64,000 nt of DNA, taken from the NCBI GenBank assembly GCA_963921425.1, contig OY992832.1, forward strand, positions 19,194,835-19,258,834, written 5' to 3'. The stretch is from Dryas octopetala (taxonomy: Eukaryota; Streptophyta; Magnoliopsida; Rosales; Rosaceae). Below the pieces are notes generated by a model. The model was not told where the DNA came from, searched no databases, and saw only the letters and a program-made list of their open reading frames with translations. Made by a program: the position numbers and the translations under genes. Below are positions 56,090-64,000 of this stretch, piece by piece (the first letter of the stretch is position 1; every line of letters begins with the position of its first letter).

Positions 56090-59000
56090 AAACATAAGAG
56101 AATCCGTACTCAATTCATTTAGATTGTGTACTCGAGATCCTAAGCAGTCAATTTCGTGTGATATAAGGATGAATAATCTATAAATCCCTTTTGTATGTAT
56201 GAGAAAAGTTAAAGTCTTACAAATGACCTGTGTTAACAAGGTATATATTTGTGGTATCCTTATTTTGCCTTTTACCAAACACATAATTTCCTTAACTGTC
56301 CAAAAAGAAATTCGTTAGTTCTTTTCAATGTTTATTTACTTGGTTCTCTTGAAGCTTTAGAATCACTTTGATGCATTTGCCTGCAATATATAGTACTATG
56401 ATTCTATATAAACTAGACTCCACAGTTAGCTGCTTTCCGGACTACCCATGTACAATGGAATACTACTTTTGCAAGAGACAACCTTAGTTCTTACAAAAAA
56501 GAATCCCACATTAGAAGAGTACATAAGAATTTACATTATATATATAAGTGAGTGGTCCACTAACAGTATGTAACACTACCTCACACTTACATATGTTTAC
56601 TGAAGTTATTGAACTTGATTTCACCCGAATAATAAACTTATGTGATTAAATTAGGAATAATATTGGTGCAAGAATCATACTAATATGATTCATTTAAGGA
56701 TGTCCACGATATAAGGAATTCGATAATGAAATTCATTTTTTTGGTTTAGAAATTGCAAGCATACTGCGCGCCTTGTAGGCTTATTGTGGGTTCAAACTCA
56801 TTAGCAGTCACTACATAACACTAGAATTGTGCTCTCCATGTTGCCAACCAGATCATAGCCCTTTGGCTCAACTTAATGCTTGTTTGATTTACAAGGCATT
56901 GCAAATAAGATAATGTGGGGTCCAAGTGTAAGAATCTGGAAGATGGGTCCTACCAAAAATTGTGTTGGAGCTGATGCTCATACTGCACTATACATAAATA
57001 ATGTATTAATATATTGATGGATTATGGTATAATGCATGTTTATGTTGGTAAAAGTAATATTGTAATGATATTTCTTGTCTCCTCCTTTTGTATGTGAGGA
57101 CTTTCTTAAAGATTTCTACATTCTGCAGAGAGCAACTAAGATGGGTCTCAACTCTGAAGCTACTAGGAATATTTAATTAGTCCTGAATCTCCTGATATTA
57201 TATATATATTCATTAATTGGTATAATTAATTCAATTATTAGTATTATGACATGTCTATCATTGTTATTATTATTTCATAACATGCCTGCATGAGAGACAG
57301 AGAAAAACAACACTCAAGTTTGTGGCTTTGACACCCTTCCTTTGGTTCTCTTTTATGTATTTTCATCCATAAACTGCATAGACTAATTGGCCAAAAAAAA
57401 AAACTGCATAGACTATAATGACATGGTTTTTTCTTAAAAATAAAAAGGACTATATGCTTTGGCTTCTCAAAATTATAAACTGTGAGCCAATAGACTGGAC
57501 AGTCGAGCCATCAAAGAACCACATAAGTCCAATACAAGATTGTGAGGTTTTATTTCAAAAGACCTTAATAGTATTAGTAATAGATTGTTTAGCTTATATA
57601 TTGTAAATTGTTGTACCACCTTTCTAACTTTTTAACTTTCTAACGTAATTTTAATTTTATTCACACTCATTATAATCGTATATTTAGATATAATTCTATA
57701 ATATACAATTCTAAATTATAATCTAACAATATATATACATGTGGAACTGTGTGATAAAAGAAAATGACAAATAAGTGAATTGAATGCGTATACCCTAGTG
57801 CCCTCCCATTTCTTCAAGTTGAGAAAGAGTGGGAAAGTTGGATTGTTGGAAGGTGTCCATAGGATTTAAAGTTGGTCTGATGCTTAAATTTGCAGCTTCC
57901 TAGGGCATCGTACATTACATACATATGCAGCTGAAACATAATGCCAAAGACAATCGCACCACAGATGGGACATAAAGGTTCGGCGCCCCATCTTATTCTT
58001 TTTCAAATTTTGGTTATATATTTATTTATTAATATGGATTTTTCCCCCTCCTTTCTCGATATATAAAAACTATATTTCCCTAAAAATATCTTATTAATTA
58101 ATTAATCGAATATTCGAATCTACTAACCCACAAGAGGAAACATAATTATCAACATATCACAATCGATGATAATGACTTTGGATTCCTAGCCGTACACGTG
58201 TCCCAAATGATCTGAAAAGGAAAAGGGTGTGTATCGATCAGTGTATGTACAAATTGTTTGTAGGTGAATTGATAAAATATTTTGGGTGCGACAGTCTTGA
58301 GTTAGTCAAATGGAAGCCTCCCTGCTTTCTTTGAAGGAGGACTTTAAGGTGCAGAAAGAGAAAGGTTTAGGGTCCGTACCTTTCTTTGGGGCAAATGCCA
58401 AATATTGGTGGAAAAGTTTGGTTACCAGCTCCTTTTTCTGACCAATGGCCACTATGAAAGTAGCTCTTGACCATCATTCTCTCTATACACCAACATAGGA
58501 GGCAATGAGGCATGAACATACTTAACTTAATTAAAAATATGTAAGAACAAAAATATTCTCTTGTGACACAGTGTGATATATGAATATTTGTTGATTAAGT
58601 TGATTTTAATTTGAATGTGTGATTCGGATGCACTATATGATAAAATGACTTGTTTATACTTCAAATTATATGATCAGAAAATATTACATTATTCGTCTCG
58701 TTTAAGAAATACAACAAATATCTATATATGCTAAGGCCTTTAGGTTCACTATACTTAGCAAGAAATTCATGCACATATATGCTTGAATAAGAAATCCTCA
58801 AGTCAAAGGTGAGTGCCACGAGATCTTTGAGAAAACATGATACCTAGGCTCCTAGCAATAACATATTGTGTTTGTCAAATAAGACATGCTAGTTGTTCTT
58901 CTTTCTCTTTCTTTAGGCCATTAGACATATATTCTGCTTCAATCCCTTTCTACCCAGCTAGCAAGACCAACACACCTTTCTCAAAACAGTTGTAATGCAT

Positions 59001-61470
59001 TTTTTCCCCTCTCTACGAATTTTTAGAAATGAAAAGTAAGGCATGAAGCAAATGGGTCAATTCCAAATGTAGAAAGCATTTACTGCCACAACTTAAGGTT
59101 AGAGTTCGAACCTTCATCATTGCATTTGATTTTTTTTCGTATTGTTAAAAAAAAAAAAAAGACATAATTTTGCAAAATCCATCAAAAGTATGTTCTAATC
59201 CACATTTTGAGAACATAACATAATAAAAAGTCTAAAAATATATCTTTATACTATAATTGACCATGAAGGGGAAGAATTGTAAAGTATTCCATAGACAAAA
59301 GAAAATAGATGAAACATGAGACAACCACAAGTAGGTTAGGTCAATTTGAAAACAAATTTTTTAACCCATGAAAACAAAAATTCTTTCAAATTTCCAATTA
59401 AAAGTTAAAGAATCCTACCTAATATTAGCTTTAAATTACTTCAATATGACTTCAATATTAAAATATACTAATTAAACCAATATTTAATGAAGACTAATCA
59501 GTTTCTAGATTCTTATGCCGATACTGTTCAGACAAAACCTCTTGCTGTGCAATATAAATCGAACAAGTAACAAGTCTAGACTTGTATGGCCTTAGGCCAA
59601 ATCATTTGCTTCCACGTGGAAAGCATTGGCCAATAAACAATTTGGAACGTGGCAATTAAAGCCATAATTTTCTTTAGTGCTTGTGCAGTACTTTTGTCGA
59701 ATATTAGACAAAAAAAAAAAGAAAGAAAAATCAATATAAGGTATTCAAAATTTCAAATACAATCGATTAAAGATAGAATTTAAGAAGAAAAAAAGGATTT
59801 TGTGTTCGGCTGAGGCAGCCCACGTGCATGAGAAAAGTAAGAATGTTTTAAGGAAGTTATACTCAAGTATTAAATTTCGTTTTTTTGAGGTTCCGAAATT
59901 GAATACATGTTTAACAATTTTTTGTGAAGATTTCATCGAAATTTTTGAAATTTATCGAAATTTAACAAGATTTTTCTATTTTATATTTTTTCCAACTTCA
60001 AAAATTTATAAAAAATAGCTCGAGACTCCAAATAATTTATCGAAAAATTCTACGGACTCGTATTAATGAGTACTAATTTCCTATGACCTCAAAATAGTCA
60101 AATTGCTTTAAAAAAATTATGAAAAATCCTACTCTCATAATTTAATTCTAAAAATAATAATAATCGCCAAATTCTTGAATTTTTATTTTCTAAAATTCAT
60201 TTCCACACAACTAAGCTCTAGAACCACAACCAAAGATCTAAGTTAGTTAAAATAAACTTAAAGAAATTTCTAATTCCTTTAAACAAACTTTAAAACAAGT
60301 TTGAAAAATTTAAGTAACAAAATTACCATAAGCCAAAATTTGGGTTGTTACACTTAGTGAAGACAAATCTTGGCTGGGTGAGAGGCACAGGAAAAATGGA
60401 AAGAAATATTTAAAAAAAAAAAAAAGACTGAAGAGAGAGGCACGGGGAAAAAAAGTAAAGAAAGAAAGAAAAAAAAAAAAGAGAAAAAAGGAGGGGGGGA
60501 TTTGGGGCCTTTGGGCAATAGGAAAAAAAAATATATATATAATTAAAAGTATCCTAAATTTCATATAGTTATTTTAAACCTTAAACTCTAATACATTTCT
60601 ATATAAAAAGATAATTAAAAGTATCCTAAAGGGCCTAAAACCAAATATCATAAAGAATATAGAGTATATAGAGTATAAAAAGTATTAGGGTATATAGAGT
60701 ATATAGAGTATTAGGGTTTAGATTTTAGTGTATAATTAAATTATACAATATAAAGAATGTACTAATTTTATTTATTCATTATACTAATTTTATTTAACAG
60801 TATTTGCTCCAGCACGCATTATATTCACCTTATATTACATGAAACATACAATATAATTTGGTTTCTTCAATGTTTTTTATCAATTTAGTAGATAATATGT
60901 TAAATAAACATATGGTAAAGTTTCATTAAAATTTTTTCGTATTTTGATAATAATTTCCGTTGTTTCCGTATAATTTTTGTCCAAATTAAAAAATCTTCGA
61001 AATTTCCATCGAAATTTTTTCGAAATCCGAAATTTAATTCCTTGGTAACTTACACTCGAATCTCTCGTCAAATAATTAGACATATTATTACATAAAAATG
61101 CAATTAAAATTTGTGCAATTAGAAATTTTTTTCACTTAATATAACAGTGAAATAAGATGAGATGAAATGACTCATTTTAATGCTGGTAAACCCTTTATTG
61201 ACTTTTCAGTTAAAAGGTTTATAATTTTGACTCTTTAAATTATTGAGTGCTTTATTAATGACTAATGAGGGACAAATTTTTAGGTGTGATGAACAATCAA
61301 CCACCATAATATGAGAAGTAATTGGATTAAAAAATGACCCAAAGAATCAATTTGAGAAATTTATTTTGCTGAGAAGATAAAAAGATATAAAATGGACACT
61401 AAAAGAAAAACTGGCTCATTTCATGAAAATTTCCAAAATAAGATATCAAGTCAACCAAATAAAAAAAAAG
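56090..61470. other. Long intergenic stretch, degraded repeats
   Basis: About 5.4 kb without a recognisable gene. Weak signs of mobile DNA: text near 60345 reads, on the minus strand, TGTAACAACCCAAATTTTGG, a common start of plant gypsy LTRs, with AT-rich sequence behind it to about 60010. TCGAAATTT-rich segments near 59880-59990 and 60950-61050 face each other. Near 60655-60730 are TATAGAGTA repeats like those in the hAT-like element. Nothing here has coding capacity. Confidence 0.45.
60010..60353 (-). mobile_element. Possible gypsy LTR fragment
   Basis: Minus strand begins TGTAACAACCCAAATTTTGG, as do many plant Ty3/gypsy LTRs, followed by AT-rich LTR-like text. No partner LTR, primer site or pol sequence is seen, so this may be a decayed solo LTR or chance. 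Confidence 0.3.
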
Positions 61471-62205
61471 GTATGTTGATTTTAGATACCAAATTTCAAT
61501 ATTTTTTCATTTTAACTACTAAAATTATTATATTATTTCACTTTAAATACTAAATTTCAGTATGGATACGAACTTAAAAAAATATGGTTCTACCGAGCAC
61601 TCCGAAGAATTTTTTAATGACTTACAAACTCAACTGTAACTATTCAATAGTCACAATTTTTTTAATGATTTGTTGTTTTTTCAGTGTTTGTGAGGCTTAA
61701 ACTTTAATATTTAGTCTCTAGGTTATAGAATTTCATCCTCCAAGCCTAAATAAAAAACATTGAACTCTTGTGACTATTTGACAGTTGTGCAACTATATAG
61801 CAAATCGAAAAAAAAAAATAACGGAAAACCACCGAGCGCCTAAATAAAAAACATTAAACTCTTGTGACTGTTTGACAGTTGTGCAACTATATAGCAAATC
61901 GAAAAAAAAAATAACGGAAAACCACCGAGCGCCTAAATAAAAAACATTAAACTCTTGTGACTGTTTGACAGTTGTGCAACTACATAGCAAATCGAAAAAA
62001 AAAATAAATGGAAAACCACCGAGCGCTAGGCACTTTGATCGAGCGATCGGTGTCAAAAAAATTCACATTTCGTACAGATTTGTGACCTAATCTAAAATGT
62101 ATTGCTCTAGGTTAGTATCTAAACTAAAAAAATTAGTGTTTTAGTGCTTTGCTGAAAAATTATTGATATTTGATATTTAATCCTAATTTTCTAATAAAAA
62201 AATGA
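61470..62205. mobile_element. Non-coding inverted-repeat element, related to 40288-40895
   Basis: GATTTTAGATACCAAATTTC at the left faces GATATTTGATATTTAATCC at the right in inverse. GTGACCTAATCTAAAA and ATTTAATCCTAATTTTCTAA are shared with the 40288 element. It encloses a tandem array (61745-62026). Ends approximate. Confidence 0.5.
61745..62026. repeat. Tandem array, three copies of about 93 bp
   Basis: Copies begin CCTAAATAAAAAACATT at about 61745, 61839 and 61932, each ending AAAACCACCGAGCGC. The second and third are nearly identical; the first differs slightly, mainly in the length of its A-run and a few bases. Minus-strand frames across it repeat one peptide three times and are not genes. 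Confidence 0.92.
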
Positions 62206-62225
62206 AGCCAACTAATTTGAAATAT

Positions 62226-62577
62226 GACTTAATTGCACTAATAGTCCACATATTTTTTTAAATCTCATTGCGGTCCACAAATTAATTGTTTTTACAATTT
62301 GATCCACAAAATGTTTAATGTGTTCCAATTTGGTATAAATCATTAAATCATGTTAAAAGTCCATCTATTTTGGCCACGTCTCGCACATGTGGGCTAATTT
62401 GGAGGGACAAAATTATCCATTCATGTGGCCGAAATAGACAAAAGTTCAACATGAGTTGACGGTTTGGATCAAATTGGGACACATCAAACATTTCGTGGAT
62501 CAAATTGTAATAAAATTTAGTTTGTGGACTATATGAAATTTTGAAAGAAGTAAGTGGAGTATTGGTGCAATTAACAC
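62226..62577. mobile_element. Mutator-type MITE, 352 bp
   Basis: GACTTAATTGCACTAATAGTCC at the left and GTATTGGTGCAATTAACAC at the right are inverse. TTTGAAATAT stands on both sides (62216-62225 and 62578-62587), giving a 9- to 10-bp target duplication. The GTCCAC(A)AA and GATCAAATTG blocks recall the 24213 family in style, but the termini differ. Confidence 0.85.
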
Positions 62578-62728
62578 TTTGAAATATATGTGCCATATAT
62601 TTTTATTTTTTAAGTAGTAATGTTTTTCAAATCAAACTTTTTATTTTTATCAAGTCTAGTATAACTGTATAAGGATTAAGGACCAGACTGAAAAGGTAAC
62701 TGGATCACTGTTCGATAAAACTGATTTA

Positions 62729-63416
62729 GGCCCCGTTTGAGATTGCGGTGGAAGACCCAAAAGCTGCTGTGGATGACAATTCTCAATCACCTACAGCAGT
62801 TTTGGTGTTTGGTAAAAAAATTAAAAACTGTTTTTTCTCACAATTCTCAACTTCCCACAACAAAAACAGAAAGCAGGTTTCTAGGTGCTTTTGAAAGCTG
62901 CAGTGAATCACAGGAACAATGAATATTTTATTTTACCCATAATATCCTCATTGATTTCTATATTTTTAATTTTTTTATTTTAAATTAAAAAATATGTCTA
63001 TTGTTAGTTATATTTTATATTATGATAATTAATTATGATATTTTATTTGCACGATTAAAATTATAATATACCTAATAAAATAATAGACATAGTTATTTAA
63101 TAATGTTGTTCTTAGAAAATTAATGCTAATAAAAATTTGTAGCCAAAAATTTAAAAAACAAGTAAAACACATTTTATTTTTACCAAATAAATAAGTGAAA
63201 GACACTTTTAACATCATGTCTATTTTAGTAATTATACACAGTTACAACACTTTTACATTAATATTTACCAAACACTTTGATACTGTTTTTTGCACTCACA
63301 GCACTTTTGAAAACATACTTTACCAAACACTCAGCTGCTTTACTTTACAGCTGACTTTACTTCACAACTATTTTACCTCACAGCTGTTTTTTCACACAGC
63401 ATTACCAAACTGGCCC
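62729..63416. mobile_element. PIF/Harbinger-type MITE, 688 bp
   Basis: Left GGCCCCGTTTGAG and right TACCAAACTGGCCC are partly inverse. TTA flanks both ends (62726-62728 and 63417-63419). Sub-terminal CAGCTG/GCTGC words and TTTACCAAACACT are arranged symmetrically. No coding capacity. Confidence 0.7.
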
Positions 63417-63830
63417 TTAGTTCAATTTTTGAAACCTGAAAACTTTGCTAGTTAGTCTACAAGGACTGAAAGTGACCCAAAATTTAAAAATAATTAAATT
63501 ATCATGGTTGCTTCCTTCAACTTCAGCCATCGATCTATCTATACAAATTTACTATTCAGTTGTCATGCATAAGAATACTCATAAGCTAGGGTGTCTTATC
63601 AAGCTCTTTTTTTTGTATTTAAGTTTTAGTTAAAACCTTTAAAAAATTTGAGGTAAAAGACTTTTCAGAAAATTTGATGTCACATTTCTTTTTTTGTGGT
63701 AGATATGTGACATTTCTTTTCTTCCCATATATGTGTAAGTGGCTAGAAAAGTAAAACAGAGTAAGACTGGTTTTCTTGCTCCCGCTTTTATCGCTGATTT
63801 ACGATTCCCCGCGCTTCTTTGTGCAATCCT

Positions 63831-63832
<2 letters not shown>

Positions 63833-63876
<44 letters not shown>
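63833..63876. repeat. (GA)n microsatellite
   Basis: Pure GA run of about 40 bases. Confidence 0.95.
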
Positions 63877-63878
<2 letters not shown>

Positions 63879-63948
63879 ATATGCATTTAACAGTGGCTGA
63901 CTGACTGACTACCAGAGAAAGAGAGAGAGAAAGAGATAGAATATGTCA

Positions 63949-63950
<2 letters not shown>

Positions 63951-63995
<45 letters not shown>
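63951..63995. repeat. (GA)n microsatellite
   Basis: Pure GA run of about 44 bases at the window end. Confidence 0.95.
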
Positions 63996-63999
<4 letters not shown>

Positions 64000-64000
64000 G

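Larger units (their letters stand above)
63420..64000. other. Window end, GA-rich
   Basis: Two GA microsatellites (63833-63876 and 63951-63995) separated by a stretch with scattered GAGA words. CT/GA-rich DNA of this sort is common in plant 5' leaders, so a gene may start beyond the window; nothing in view shows it. Confidence 0.5.

Noticed and set aside
56750..56815. GGTTCAAACTC word resembling a Pol III B box
   Set aside because: No matching A box or foldable tRNA; single short match.
1..64000. A previously undescribed defence or biosynthetic system
   Set aside because: No cluster of cooperating enzymes is present. The host genes are three ordinary families and the rest is mobile DNA; only the antisense retrotransposon gene and the captured-exon element stand out.

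Overview
This window is nuclear DNA from a flowering plant. Genes carry GT-AG introns, intergenic DNA is AT-rich, and plant-type mobile DNA is everywhere: PIF/Harbinger, Mutator-type MITEs, hAT, a TRIM and a Tat-lineage Ty3/gypsy element. The protein families (NFD4/nodulin-like MFS carriers, a CYP82-like P450, plant shugoshin) suggest a eudicot, possibly a woody rosid such as Rosaceae. The species is inference, not proof.

Layout. 1-3661: intergenic. 3665-14837: a large PIF/Harbinger DNA transposon (TAA target duplications) holding a Myb/SANT-type ORF1 and the C-terminal part of a DDE transposase. Its ORF1 is split by a damaged Tat-lineage gypsy retrotransposon (5398-13992, target duplication CGAGG), which itself carries a spliced antisense gene. 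15135-24576: a MITE-rich stretch with a fold-back element, a P450 pseudogene, a PIF-type element that seems to have captured a ribosomal-protein exon, and an element with a strikingly G-rich core. 25979-36733: a tandem array of NFD4-like MFS transporter genes (two intact, one pseudogene), with relic fragments at 28706 and 38311. 37472-38121: a PIF-type MITE with a complete TRIM retrotransposon nested inside. 39080-39514 (minus): a small secreted proline-rich protein gene. 41535-42943: a hAT-like element. 43134-47920: a 12-exon gene resembling the plant CANIN/SLF2-like SMC5/6-associated proteins. 50377-53179: a 9-exon shugoshin gene. 53180-64000: no gene recognised, only MITEs and simple repeats.

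How the genes relate. The MFS genes arose by local duplication and share upstream sequence. The CANIN-like gene and shugoshin are adjacent and co-oriented, and both belong to chromosome maintenance or cohesion; the former has an E2F-type site just upstream of its ATG. The rest is mostly nested mobile DNA, whose insertion order can be read from target-site duplications. I did not find a convincing wholly new biological system. The most unusual object is the intron-containing antisense gene inside the gypsy element.
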